From DATLCI01 sp046714215 (GTDB lineage Bacteria; Acidobacteriota; Terriglobia; Terriglobales; Acidobacteriaceae): a stretch of DNA of 22,097 nt. The notes under the pieces were generated by a model. The model searched no databases, was not told where the DNA came from, and was given only the letters and a program-made list of their open reading frames with translations. The number at the start of each line of letters is the position of its first letter. Position 1 is the stretch's first letter. Position numbers and translations under genes: made by a program. The DNA lies in NCBI GenBank assembly GCA_046714215.1, contig JBKKBM010000068.1:1-22097 (forward strand). Direction: 5' to 3'. Shown piece by piece: positions 15,050-22,097 of this stretch.

Positions 15050-15904
15050 CTATTCCGCGCTGTAGCTGATCTCCAAGCTGTGTATCCGCCAACAGGCGAA
15101 CACTAACATCGCCGCGACGACCAATCCCAGTCCGGGCAAAGCCAGCCACAAAGGCACCGGCTCCGCGACTACGGTGAAGAGCGCCAGAATACCTTCTGTC
15201 GGCAGTTCCACCGGCGCCAAGTTCTTCAGGTAGAAGGTGATGCTCAACTTCTGCACTAATGGCGGGAAGACGCCGCTGATCGTCTCCCAGAGAAAGACCA
15301 TAGTCCCGGGAACGATGGGATTCTTCACCACCAGGCTCAGCGCCAGGAAGATGGACCCATAGCCCACGCAGGCCAGCACAGTGATAAGCAGATAGTCTCG
15401 TAGGTGGCCGAGGCCGGGGCCATCAAAGGTAAAGTTTTGGCCGGCTACTCCGAAGTGGCCATACATGAGGACGTAAGAGAGCAGCACGCCGCCGCCAAAG
15501 AGTGCGACCGCGGTGGCCACGCCCGCCGCGAATTTTCCCAGCACCAGTACTTCGCGGCGCACCGGCGCCAGGAAATAGTAGTGCAGGCTCTTCTGCACGA
15601 TCTCACCGCGGAAGAGCCAGGTGAACAGGCCCAGGCAGCCAAAGAAGATGCCCAGGCGCACATAGAAGAACATGATGATGCCGGCCAGGATCTTGGTGTC
15701 TTCGCCCATGCTGCACTCACGGCCCATGGGGCTGTCCAGGGCGTGCACCGCGATGATGGCCACCGGCGCAAAGGCCAGAAAGTAGATATATAGGCCACGT
15801 CTGGTAAAAACGTTGCGGCGGAATTCCGTGACCGCGATCACGCGGAACTGCGTCCACCACTTTTGCCAGTCACCGGCGGCGGCGATCTTTTGCAAGGCCG
15901 TCAT
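15050..15904 (-). CDS. ABC-2 type transporter permease
   Basis: A 284-residue integral membrane protein. A cytoplasmic N-terminus with an amphipathic start (WWTQFRVIAVTEFRRNVFTRRG) leads into about six hydrophobic segments, near 38-55, 73-97, 118-146, 170-194, 200-214 and 250-272. This layout is typical of ABC-2 exporter permeases. A loop at 58-70 (SPMGRECSMGED) after the first segment is probably outside. It should form the channel for the ATPase encoded just upstream, whose stop shares one base with this start (TGATG). The substrate is unknown. It is the last gene of the sigma/FecR/exporter operon; only 82 bp separate it from the aryl-CoA operon and I see no clear terminator, so read-through is possible. 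Confidence 0.88.
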   Translation of the reverse strand: MTALQKIAAAGDWQKWWTQFRVIAVTEFRRNVFTRRGLYIYFLAFAPVAIIAVHALDSPMGRECSMGEDTKILAGIIMFFYVRLGIFFGCLGLFTWLFRGEIVQKSLHYYFLAPVRREVLVLGKFAAGVATAVALFGGGVLLSYVLMYGHFGVAGQNFTFDGPGLGHLRDYLLITVLACVGYGSIFLALSLVVKNPIVPGTMVFLWETISGVFPPLVQKLSITFYLKNLAPVELPTEGILALFTVVAEPVPLWLALPGLGLVVAAMLVFACWRIHSLEISYSAE

Positions 15905-16929
15905 CAGATGGAACCTCCGTCCGAGCCGATGAGATATTGGTAGATCGAGTTCACGTCGTCATCGGCCGGAGCCACGGCTTCCAGTTCCACCTCGCCGGAG
16001 ACGACAATCTTGTTCAGCAACAGGTAGAAGTTCTCGATGTCGCGCGTACGGACGAGTAAGCCTTTGCCGTCGGCATGGATCTTGGCTTCCACGGCATGGT
16101 CCAGAGCAAAGACGCGCGCAGCCAGCAGTGACGGATTGCTACAGCGCACCATGATCTGCATCGGGTGTTCTTTCACCTCAGTGCGGACGCTGTGAATAGC
16201 GCCTTCGGCGACCACGTAACCGCTGCTGAGCAGCACCACGCGGTCAGATATCTTGTCCACTTCATGCAGGATGTGGCTGGAAATTACCACGTGCAGCCCC
16301 TGCTTCCCGATGGATTGGAAGAGCGCGATCGATTCCGCGCGCGCCATGGGGTCGAGTCCATTCAGCGGTTCGTCCAGGATCAGCACCGTGGGCCGATGCG
16401 CGATAGACTGCGCCAGGCGGACGCGTTGCCGCATGCCTTTGCTATAGCCCGCGACCTTGCGGTGAGCGGCGTCGAGCAGGTTCACGCGCTGCAGTGCCTC
16501 GATGGTCAGATCGTGCGCCTTGTTGCGGTCCATCCCATGCAACAGCAGCGTGTTGTTCACCAGCTCATAACCGGTGATGCCTTTGGGGAAGGAATCAAAC
16601 TGGGAGCAATAGCCCACCATCTTGAAGAATTTTTCCGGATCGTGCGCGGTGATGCCGCAGACGCTTACCCTGCCCTGCGTGGGATGCACTAGTCCGGTCA
16701 TCAGGTTCATCAGCGTAGTCTTGCCCGAGCCGTTGGGCCCCACCAGACTGGTGATGCCGGGTGCGATCGATAGATTCACCCGGTTCACCCCGAGCACGTC
16801 GCCGTAAAACTTGGAAACGTTATCAAAGATGATCTGCTGACTTGCGGCAACCTGATTCACCGGCACGTCAGCGATAAACGATTGATTAAGCGGCGTCTGG
16901 GAGTTGGGGAGAGTCGCGGGCAGCGTCAT
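15904..16929 (-). CDS. ABC transporter ATP-binding protein (second exporter pair)
   Basis: A 341-residue ATPase. Walker A GPNGSGKT is at 64-71, Q-loop Gln110 in YCSQFDSF, signature YSKGMRQ at 162-168, Walker B VLILDEP at 182-188 and switch His219 in SSH. About 33 residues precede the ABC domain, a longer leader than usual with no recognised motif. The region after about 240 is the accessory C-terminal domain common in ABC-2 exporter ATPases. The start overlaps the preceding permease stop by 4 nt (ATGA), and the stop overlaps the next permease start. It should energise the 284-residue permease encoded downstream. Confidence 0.92.
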   Translation of the reverse strand: MTLPATLPNSQTPLNQSFIADVPVNQVAASQQIIFDNVSKFYGDVLGVNRVNLSIAPGITSLVGPNGSGKTTLMNLMTGLVHPTQGRVSVCGITAHDPEKFFKMVGYCSQFDSFPKGITGYELVNNTLLLHGMDRNKAHDLTIEALQRVNLLDAAHRKVAGYSKGMRQRVRLAQSIAHRPTVLILDEPLNGLDPMARAESIALFQSIGKQGLHVVISSHILHEVDKISDRVVLLSSGYVVAEGAIHSVRTEVKEHPMQIMVRCSNPSLLAARVFALDHAVEAKIHADGKGLLVRTRDIENFYLLLNKIVVSGEVELEAVAPADDDVNSIYQYLIGSDGGSI

Positions 16930-17825
16930 CGGACCACCTCCCGCGCTAGGAGTTTACGGTTCAGCATCCACAGCGAGGCCAGGATGACGAACGCGAGCAC
17001 CAGCCACGCTGACCATACAGGCACGTCCACGAGGCGGTCCGCGAAGCGCGGCACCAGGGTGGACTGTACTTTTTGCTCGATGCGGAAGAGATCATTCCAG
17101 ACCCGCCCAATGAGGTAGCTAAGATTGAGCAGCTTGCCCCAATTTGTGCGCAGTACCTCGTTGAAAGCCTCGCCGAATCCCGGCACCACAAAGAAGATGA
17201 CGACCATCAGCGCAGTGGCGGCGATCTTCCAGCGCACCCAGGCGGAGACGGCCAGCACCAGCATGGTGAGGACGGTGATCCAGACAAGCGATCCCAGCAT
17301 GATGGCGCCCGCGATCCAAAGGTTCTGCGTGAACCACGACCACCCCGCCATACTGGACTGAAACGCGAACAGGATCAGCGCCGGCACCCAGGTGATGGTG
17401 GAAAGCAATCCCGCGATCACGCTGAATTTGCCCATCACATAGTCCTTGCGCGTGAACGGGCGCGACAGGAAGAGGGGCAGCCCATCATTGGCGAAGTCGA
17501 CCGAGACGAGGCCCGGGCCCACCCACGCCGTCAGCAGGAAGCAGAAGAACGCCTGCACCGCGAGATATTTCTCAAAGAACGCGCCATTCACCGCCAGGAA
17601 CGTCGCGTCTTTCATGCTGAGCAGCGCCTGCGCCGCGGGGCTGTTCACCAGATAGATGAACGCCACCGCGACCAGCGCGGGGAGAAACGTCGCGAAATAG
17701 AAAGTGAGCAGCGGGCGCGATTCAAACAGACTGGTGATGGCAAAGCGCGGGATCACCGTGAAGCGCCATTCGAGCGGCGTGTAGACGCCTTCATACGGTT
17801 TGTAATTGCGCTTATAGACTGCCAT
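16926..17825 (-). CDS. ABC-2 type transporter permease (first exporter pair)
   Basis: A 299-residue membrane protein. The cytoplasmic N-terminus (MAVYKRNYKPYEGVYTPLEW) is followed by hydrophobic segments near 38-60, 88-108, 133-155, 168-194, 200-217 and 270-288. SRPFTRKDYVMGKF (121-134) resembles the conserved cytoplasmic loop that docks the ATPase in ABC-2 permeases. The ATG at 17825 is preferred: the N-terminus from there is coherent and AGGACAGG lies just upstream, whereas the frame from 17861 adds a basic stretch that only reads through the upstream ATPase gene. It overlaps the upstream ATPase gene by 14 nt and the downstream ATPase gene by 4 nt. The two permeases of this operon are clearly different sequences. 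Confidence 0.88.
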   Translation of the reverse strand: MAVYKRNYKPYEGVYTPLEWRFTVIPRFAITSLFESRPLLTFYFATFLPALVAVAFIYLVNSPAAQALLSMKDATFLAVNGAFFEKYLAVQAFFCFLLTAWVGPGLVSVDFANDGLPLFLSRPFTRKDYVMGKFSVIAGLLSTITWVPALILFAFQSSMAGWSWFTQNLWIAGAIMLGSLVWITVLTMLVLAVSAWVRWKIAATALMVVIFFVVPGFGEAFNEVLRTNWGKLLNLSYLIGRVWNDLFRIEQKVQSTLVPRFADRLVDVPVWSAWLVLAFVILASLWMLNRKLLAREVVR

Positions 17826-18789
17826 GAGCCTGTCCTGTCTTCTGCGGCGCGCCACCGGCATTGCCGTTACCGTTACCGTTGTCCATGGCGCGGAGGAAGA
17901 TGTCTTCGAGTGAATCGCGCCGATAATTCAACTTGCGGATCTGGACCTCGTGGTGCGCGGCCGCATGGTAGATCTCACGCATCTCCATGGTGGGGGGCAG
18001 CACCAGCTTGGCGCGTCCGTTATTGAGCCATGCACACTCACAACCCAGGCTCTCAATGGCCTGGGAAAATCCTGCGTTGCCGTTGTAAGTCTCGATCTCG
18101 ATGAACTTACGGTTCGCCTTGCGCTCTTCTTCCAGATTGCAATAATCGGCGATGCGCCCGTCCTTGAGGATGAGCACTTCTTCGCAACACTCTTCCACGT
18201 CGCGCAAAAGGTGCGACGAAAGGATGATATGCATGCCCGGCGTCTCGCGGATCTCGCGGATAAGGTTGAGCATGCGCAAGCGCGCCGGCGGATCCAGCCC
18301 GTTGGTGGGCTCGTCGAGGAATAAAAGTTTGGGGCCGTGCACGATGGCTTGCGCCAGCTTTACCATCTGCTTCATGCCCAGTGAATACGTGCCCACCTTG
18401 CGATAGCGCTGTTCGCCCATGCCCACATAGAAGAACGCCTCATGCGCGCGCTCCATGGCTTCATTCGCCGGCAGCCCGGAAAGTTCCGCCATGTAACGCA
18501 CGAAGCGGATGCCCGTCATCTCCGCGATGAACGAATCACTCTCCGGCATGTAGCCGATGAAGCTGCGCAGTTGTTTGGCGTGGGTGCGGATGTCGCGCCC
18601 GAAGATGCGCGCGGTACCCGCGTCCGGCGGATAAAAACCGAGCAGCGTATTGATCAGCGTCGACTTGCCGGAGCCGTTGGGGCCCAGCAGGCCGATGGCG
18701 CGTCCTTTGACGGAAGCGTTGAGGGAATCCAAAATGGTCCGGCCTCCGAGCCGAACCATCAGGTTTTCGAGTTCGATGACAGGTTGCAT
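17812..18789 (-). CDS. ABC transporter ATP-binding protein (first exporter pair)
   Basis: A 325-residue ATPase. Walker A GPNGSGKS is at 36-43, signature YSLGMKQ at 135-141, Walker B LLFLDEP at 155-161 and switch His193 in SSH. Where most ABC ATPases have a Q-loop glutamine this one reads IGYMPESDSF, a Glu variant seen in some ABC-2 exporter ATPases. A C-terminal accessory domain follows, and the tail ends in an Asn-Gly repeat (DNGNGNGNAGG) coded by a hexanucleotide repeat. It starts 11 nt after the FecR-protein stop and overlaps the permease start by 14 nt, so it should pair with that permease. The transported substrate is not known. Confidence 0.92.
   Translation of the reverse strand: MQPVIELENLMVRLGGRTILDSLNASVKGRAIGLLGPNGSGKSTLINTLLGFYPPDAGTARIFGRDIRTHAKQLRSFIGYMPESDSFIAEMTGIRFVRYMAELSGLPANEAMERAHEAFFYVGMGEQRYRKVGTYSLGMKQMVKLAQAIVHGPKLLFLDEPTNGLDPPARLRMLNLIREIRETPGMHIILSSHLLRDVEECCEEVLILKDGRIADYCNLEEERKANRKFIEIETYNGNAGFSQAIESLGCECAWLNNGRAKLVLPPTMEMREIYHAAAHHEVQIRKLNYRRDSLEDIFLRAMDNGNGNGNAGGAPQKTGQAHGSL
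17861..17884. repeat. Short hexanucleotide repeat coding Asn-Gly units
   Basis: On the plus strand, TTGCCG, TTACCG, TTACCG and TTGTCC follow one another directly. They encode the (Asn-Gly)n tail near the C-terminus of the ATPase at 17812-18789. In-frame changes in copy number would alter only tail length. Confidence 0.6.
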
Positions 18790-18800
18790 CTATGGCTATT

Positions 18801-21461
18801 CTACGGAACGTGCTTCTCTAAAGTTCCACTGGCTTGCCGCAACAATTGCGAAAGCGCGGCGGTGTTCACATCGAAACCGAAGAAGCGGCTGCTGGTCGCT
18901 ACTTCGATGCGGTCGGCGTCGCCGTACACGACGATCACGCTGGGCCGCGCGTTGGCCGCGATCACTTGCAGGGACTGCGCTTCCTGCGCGTTCAGTTTCT
19001 CCGCCAGCGGCCCTGCGATGGCTTGCAGGTCCTGATAGACCAGCGCGGAGACGTTGGTGTGCTCGTCCTTCGGCAACAAGGCGATGAAGGAGCCGGAGCG
19101 CGCCAGCGAGTTGCCGGACTCACGCACCTGGATGGCCTTCATCAGCAGCGCCCGCGAAGGCGCCACGATCATGTAACCGTGGGCGAAGGTGTAGTGGACG
19201 GTGAAAAATTGCGGACCATCTTGCCCCTTGAGGCTGAAGTAGGTGCGGTCGTCCGCATCTTCGCGGGTGAGCGTGAAGCCCGACTTGCCCCGGGCCACGG
19301 CTTCCTGATTGATGCGGTTCACGATCAACTGCAAGGTGTTCTGCAGCTTCTGCTGATTGTTGACCTCGATCGCGATCTTCCACGAAGGCGTCGGCAGCAC
19401 CGGCCCATCGAGGGCGAAGGCAAAGTCGCTGCCCAGGGCCGCGGCCAGGTCCTCGCGCAGATCGAAGTTCATCTTACTGCGGAACTCGGACATCTCCGTA
19501 TCCGGGGATTTCCCGGCAGCGGTCATGATCGCGAGCATGTCGTCGACCATCCGCGCAGGATCCTTCACCGTGGCGGCGCCCACGATGGTCGCCTCGGCGG
19601 AAACGAATTCCAGCGCGCCCAGCGCCGATGGCTCGGCCAACCATGAGGCCACCCCGCGGCGCTGCTGGCTGAACGTGAGCACGCCGCGGTTGTCGGTCTG
19701 TCCATTCACCTCACGGCGCTTGACCACGAGATGCCGGACATCGCCAAAGCCGGACTGCGCCAACTGCGCGCTGCCCGTCGAGCTGGTGGCGACGTTCCGC
19801 TGCGCATGGTTTACCAGCACGCTCTCCAAGTCGGCGGCAAAGAGCAAGCCCGCGCCTTCCTGATAGGAGGCCGCGATGGAGCGTCCGAACGAACTCGAGC
19901 TGAAGCTGCTCTGCCCCGCCTGTTTGGCAGAGAGCAGACTCCGCAGTGACGCCGCATCGGTCGCCAGCGCCACAAAATCATCGCCGGCAAGGATCAGCAA
20001 GTCGCCCTGCGCATAGGTGGCTCCGGAAAACTCTTCCGCGGTCAGGATGCGGATACGACTCTTCTCGGTGTCCTTGATCGGCGTGTTCGCCAATTCGCTG
20101 ACCAGGAAATCGCGCAAGCCGGGCCGGGTGACTTTGGCCACAGCCAGCGCGCCCATGCGCTGCGACGTCGTCGCCGTAGTCGCGGGTGACGCCTGCACCA
20201 TGAACACCACCTCTTCACCCAGATATTGGCTGAAGGTGTGGACCTTGGCGATCATCTCTTCAAAACGCGGCTGTTCTTTGTCCATGCCGGTTCGGGTCCA
20301 CCAGTCGCGCAGCACGGGGCTATCGCGAAGCTGGTCCTGGAAGAGGCGGTTGGCTTCATTCAACTGCTCGCCCAGGTTGGGGATGCTGGCATAGACCACG
20401 GTATTGGCGGGCGCGATAGGCAGCACCGCACTGTTAAAGCGCAGCGCGGGCGTGGGCAGGTTCTCCAATTTTTTCTGCAACTTGGAGAATTCAGCCAGCA
20501 GCGCGAGATGTTGCTCGCGGTTCTCGCTCCAGGCGATCTCCAGTTCCACCGGGGTCTCGCCCAGGGTGGCGCTGGTCACAACTTGATCGCCGGAGTGGAG
20601 AACATCTTCTTCGCCGGCGTGCGCGACCACGACTTCGCCCTCGACTACCGAGACGCGCGAGCCCTTCATGCCGGTGTTGACGGCAAACACGGTGCCGGTG
20701 ACCGACACTTTGCAATCCGGAGCCATCACGAACAGGTTGCCGCCGCGCTGCTTGGCCGCCTGCACGATGATGTCACCGCGGTTGAGGTTGATGGTCGTGG
20801 AGTTGCGGCGGGCCGCGACGGAAAATTCCGCGCGCTCATTCATCTCGATGACGGAACCATCGAACAGGCGCAGCGTGGCACGGCCACCGGCCGCAGTCCG
20901 CACTACATCGCCTTCTTGGATCTCGCGTCCGGGCTTCAGTTGTTCATCGCCATTGGCGCTGACCAGGTAGAGGCCGCCGCTGGCCGCCTGCACCACGGCG
21001 CGATTGCCGGGCAGCGGCGCAAAGAACTGTTGATAGCCAAAGAAACTGGATACGCCGACTACGAACAGCGCCACGGCGGCAATGGCGAAGCGGCGCATGT
21101 CCCAACCAGAAAGATCGGCGGAATCATCGCGCTTCCACGCCATGGGGATGACCTTGGCGCCGTCGTGATACATATGGCCGCAGTCGACACATTCCCGTAA
21201 ATGATCGTTGACAATGAGCAGGCGTGCCGGCGAAAGTTGCTGCGCGCGATACGCGGGCAGCAGGCCTTGCACATCTTCGCAACCATGGATACTGGCGCCG
21301 CTGGCCATCTCCGGCATGGCCGCTTCACCGCGCAGGTTCATCCACACGCGGTCGCGGGCAGCTTCCATGGTGGCGTTGTCGGGCTGTTGGCTGCGTACGG
21401 CAGCAATCGCATCGTCGAGCGTCTTCTTGTTGTCTTTCTTATTGAAAATCGGGTCCGTCAT
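18801..21461 (-). CDS. Zinc-finger/FecR-domain membrane protein (putative anti-sigma factor) with very large extracytoplasmic C-terminal region
   Basis: An 886-residue protein. Residues 1-110 are cytoplasmic and contain an anti-sigma-type zinc finger: Cys61 and HLRECVDC (His87, Cys91, Cys94; HxxxCxxC). One membrane helix lies at about 125-142. About 155-300 is a FecR domain (GDVVRTAAGGRATLRLFDGSVIEMNERAEF, LNRGDIIVQAAK, VTGTVFAVN, VVEGEVVV). Residues about 345-886 form a long outer region with a DUF3352-like look (VVYASIPNLGEQLNEANRLF, FALDGPVLPTPSWKIAIEV); that family name is tentative. FecR/zinc-finger proteins usually bind and hold an ECF sigma factor until a signal arrives, and the sigma gene is directly upstream with a 4-nt ATGA overlap. 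Most such anti-sigma proteins are only a few hundred residues, so the extra 540 residues are unusual. AGGACAGG precedes the start. Confidence 0.88.
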   Translation of the reverse strand: MTDPIFNKKDNKKTLDDAIAAVRSQQPDNATMEAARDRVWMNLRGEAAMPEMASGASIHGCEDVQGLLPAYRAQQLSPARLLIVNDHLRECVDCGHMYHDGAKVIPMAWKRDDSADLSGWDMRRFAIAAVALFVVGVSSFFGYQQFFAPLPGNRAVVQAASGGLYLVSANGDEQLKPGREIQEGDVVRTAAGGRATLRLFDGSVIEMNERAEFSVAARRNSTTINLNRGDIIVQAAKQRGGNLFVMAPDCKVSVTGTVFAVNTGMKGSRVSVVEGEVVVAHAGEEDVLHSGDQVVTSATLGETPVELEIAWSENREQHLALLAEFSKLQKKLENLPTPALRFNSAVLPIAPANTVVYASIPNLGEQLNEANRLFQDQLRDSPVLRDWWTRTGMDKEQPRFEEMIAKVHTFSQYLGEEVVFMVQASPATTATTSQRMGALAVAKVTRPGLRDFLVSELANTPIKDTEKSRIRILTAEEFSGATYAQGDLLILAGDDFVALATDAASLRSLLSAKQAGQSSFSSSSFGRSIAASYQEGAGLLFAADLESVLVNHAQRNVATSSTGSAQLAQSGFGDVRHLVVKRREVNGQTDNRGVLTFSQQRRGVASWLAEPSALGALEFVSAEATIVGAATVKDPARMVDDMLAIMTAAGKSPDTEMSEFRSKMNFDLREDLAAALGSDFAFALDGPVLPTPSWKIAIEVNNQQKLQNTLQLIVNRINQEAVARGKSGFTLTREDADDRTYFSLKGQDGPQFFTVHYTFAHGYMIVAPSRALLMKAIQVRESGNSLARSGSFIALLPKDEHTNVSALVYQDLQAIAGPLAEKLNAQEAQSLQVIAANARPSVIVVYGDADRIEVATSSRFFGFDVNTAALSQLLRQASGTLEKHVP

Positions 21462-21940
21462 TTTCCTGTCCTAGCCTGGGAAGACTGCTGATTGAAGTCC
21501 TTTTGCAATTGCTTGCGGATGCGAAAGAGAGTGATCGCAACCACGCCATGCGAAGTCTGCATGATCTTGGCAATCTCACGATTGTCCAGTTCCTGAAGGT
21601 AGCGGAGCACAAACATCTCCGCATGCTTCGGGTTGAGCTTTGCCAGGGCACTTCTCAGCCAGGAACGGAGCATCACCGTCTCGTCGGCGCCGGACTTGCC
21701 ATCCGGAAGCGGGACCGCGACTTCATCCAGCGCGTCCGCCTTTTCCTCTTTCCGCGCGCGCAACAGGTCCAAAGACGCGTTGATGGCGGCACGGTAGAGG
21801 TAGCTGCGCAGGTTATCGACGCTCGCCGCCTCCGGCGTCCGGCGCCACAGGCGCAGAAACACCGTTTGCAGCACGTCTTCCGCGTCCGCCGTGTTCCCCG
21901 TCACCTGGTAGGCGGCGCGGTAGACGTTCGCGTGATACAT
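21458..21940 (-). CDS. ECF-type RNA polymerase sigma factor
   Basis: A 160-residue sigma-70-family protein with region 2 (TADAEDVLQTVFLRLWRR, about 17-34) and region 4 (LNPKHAEMFVLRYLQELDNREIAKIMQTSHGVVAITLFRIRKQL, about 102-147), joined by a variable linker, as in extracytoplasmic-function sigma factors. It should direct RNA polymerase to its own and other promoters under control of the zinc-finger/FecR protein encoded next. The 5' end is uncertain. Immediately upstream in the same frame the codons read TDWEDAYR, which looks like the start of region 2.1, but no ATG, GTG, TTG or CTG lies between 21940 and the in-frame TAG at about 22006-22008. The true start may be a rare codon upstream, or a frameshift may separate it from a GTG at 22025 in another frame. 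Confidence 0.88.
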   Translation of the reverse strand: MYHANVYRAAYQVTGNTADAEDVLQTVFLRLWRRTPEAASVDNLRSYLYRAAINASLDLLRARKEEKADALDEVAVPLPDGKSGADETVMLRSWLRSALAKLNPKHAEMFVLRYLQELDNREIAKIMQTSHGVVAITLFRIRKQLQKDFNQQSSQARTGK

Positions 21941-22020
21941 GCGGTAGGCATCTTCCCAGTCCGTGGGTACCGGAGCTGCCGACGATATGGGGATTACCTG
22001 GCTCTAGGTGCTCAACAAAG

Positions 22021-22091
22021 TTCACCGTTTTCGTGATTTTCTCTCGCGCCCAGATGACGGCCCGGACAGGCGATTGTTAACAAACGGTGAA
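22021..22091. promoter_or_regulatory. Inverted repeats upstream of the sigma factor gene, candidate control region
   Basis: TTCACCGTTT (22021-22030) and AAACGGTGAA (22082-22091) are a perfect 10-bp inverted repeat with 51 bp between the arms. TTGTTAACAA (22074-22083), a perfect 10-bp palindrome, overlaps the outer arm. They lie 81-151 bp upstream of the sigma ATG at 21940. They could be operator half-sites for looping or a leader stem. I find no convincing ECF promoter pair, so the assignment is speculative. Confidence 0.35.
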
Positions 22092-22097
22092 TAGGAA

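Noticed and set aside
17073..18026. Plus-strand open frame (317 codons) opposite the permease and ATPase genes
   Set aside because: It crosses two overlapping minus-strand genes, is extremely rich in charged residues and has no domain.
20226..21200. Plus-strand open frame (324 codons) opposite the zinc-finger/FecR gene
   Set aside because: Shadow of the FecR-domain coding strand; no family resemblance.

Overview
The window is GC-rich bacterial DNA that most resembles an Acidobacteriota genome. That assignment is an inference from gene content: a DUF1800/DUF1501 secreted pair with Ig-like domains, a Tat-exported class V aminotransferase-like protein, an ECF sigma factor with a FecR-type partner, and ABC-2 exporters. 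There is no rRNA or marker gene to settle it. Genes are packed tightly. Nearly everything from about 22.0 kb down to 6.0 kb lies on the minus strand; only the DUF1800/DUF1501 pair is on the plus strand.

Layout: (1) 1-1850, minus: the 5' part of a secreted M14-family zinc carboxypeptidase, cut by the window edge. (2) 2052-5791, plus: a divergently transcribed pair, a DUF1800 lipoprotein and a Tat-type DUF1501 protein. (3) 5792-6011: a 220-bp convergent spacer filled by a CACAGAG/CTCTGTG inverted-repeat element. (4) 14967 down to 6012, minus: an aerobic aryl-CoA degradation operon. In transcription order it encodes a fused flavin monooxygenase/old-yellow-enzyme protein of the 2-aminobenzoyl-CoA monooxygenase/reductase type, an SDR dehydrogenase, a MarR regulator, a crotonase-fold protein, an acyl-CoA dehydrogenase, a 2-aminobenzoate/benzoate-type CoA ligase fused to a RidA domain, and finally an exported class V aminotransferase homologue. 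Most junctions are 1-4 nt overlaps. (5) 21940 down to 15050, minus: an ECF sigma factor, an 886-residue membrane protein (zinc-finger/FecR with a very large extracytoplasmic region), and two ABC ATPase/permease pairs, again mostly overlapping.

The catabolic operon reads as a pathway for anthranilate (2-aminobenzoate). The ligase makes the CoA thioester, the fused monooxygenase/reductase dearomatises it to a non-aromatic enamine/ketone ring, a RidA-type domain could help hydrolyse the enamine and release ammonia, and the SDR, crotonase and acyl-CoA dehydrogenase would then process the ring and the resulting acyl-CoA. The ligase-RidA fusion joins the first step and the proposed deamination step in one polypeptide and is the most distinctive feature of the window. 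A palindrome upstream of the first gene is a candidate operator for the MarR protein encoded inside the operon.

The second notable system is the sigma/FecR/exporter operon. Its architecture suggests an envelope-sensing switch whose sensor has a very large outer domain and which is co-transcribed with two ABC-2 exporters. Its sigma factor has an awkward 5' end: conserved region-2 sequence continues upstream of the only canonical start codon.
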